Shown one piece after another: positions 40,785 to 40,845 of a stretch of DNA of 40,845 nucleotides. Below the pieces are notes generated by a model, which was not told the origin of the DNA, made no database searches, and saw only the letters and a list, made by a program, of their open reading frames with translations. Numbering within the stretch: position 1 is the stretch's first letter; each line of letters starts with the position of its first letter. Source of the DNA: Candidatus Zixiibacteriota bacterium (GTDB lineage Bacteria > Zixibacteria > MSB-5A5 > GN15 > FEB-12); the NCBI GenBank assembly GCA_019038695.1, contig JAHOYZ010000040.1, positions 1 to 40,845 on the forward strand. Direction: 5' to 3'. Position numbers and translations under genes: made by a program.

Positions 40785-40845
40785 GGGGCTTGTTGATAAA
40801 CCCCGTTTTTGACATTCCTCACATTGTTACGTGTTGTATTGTCGA

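Overview
The window looks like a contig end from an uncultured Gram-negative bacterium of the FCB / candidate Zixibacteria type. That placement is an inference. It rests on a secreted protein with thrombospondin type 3 repeats and a C-terminal dockerin-like pair of the 'GNVNGD...YLVAYLFTGGP' style, several lipoproteins built of YCF48-like propeller blades, toastrack (DUF4097-like) proteins, and mixed FCB-like housekeeping operons. The first 28 bases are a pure C run and are probably a sequencing or assembly artefact. I see no rRNA, tRNA, CRISPR array or prophage.

Layout. 1-6.9 kb (+): the tail of an HtpX-like protease, a CNNM/CorC-type membrane protein with a possibly structured leader, a VTT/DedA-like membrane protein, the 23S rRNA methyltransferase RlmD, a secreted DUF885 peptidase-like protein, and a DUF2953 + GerW/YtfJ pair. 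7.2-10.9 kb (+): a promoter, a 1114-residue secreted TSP3-dockerin protein and a strong terminator. 11-18.9 kb: a minus-strand methyltransferase, then on + an ECF sigma factor, a toastrack protein, a bactofilin-like membrane protein and a second toastrack protein. After these come an HtrA protease and a catalytically dead HtrA paralogue. This reads as an envelope-stress locus. 19-28.4 kb (-): a 14-blade YCF48-like lipoprotein, a small membrane protein, a DUF4846 protein, an AhpD-like protein, and the housekeeping run rpmE / DUF1385 / prfA / membrane protein / prmC / nth. 28.5-30.8 kb (+): hemC and hemL of tetrapyrrole synthesis. 30.9-34.7 kb (-): a second 14-blade YCF48-like lipoprotein, a PfkB-type sugar kinase and a CDP-alcohol phosphatidyltransferase. 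35-39.9 kb (+): a tight, more A+T-rich operon with a FabA/FabZ-like dehydratase, a FabF-like ketosynthase, AcpS, an acyl carrier protein and a FabL-like enoyl reductase, followed by a lipoprotein. 40.2-40.8 kb (-): a REP-associated tyrosine transposase (RAYT), with its probable REP hairpin abutting the 3' end and a second copy near 32.94 kb.

Best candidates for something new are four. The first is the self-contained acyl-chain operon at 35.0-39.9 kb: it carries its own carrier protein and carrier-activating enzyme but no ketoreductase, malonyl transferase or KAS III. The second is the sigma / toastrack / bactofilin / HtrA-pseudoHtrA locus, which has no recognisable anti-sigma factor. The third is the RAYT-REP pair. 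The fourth is the GerW-DUF2953 pair, known from spore formers, in an organism that does not look like one.
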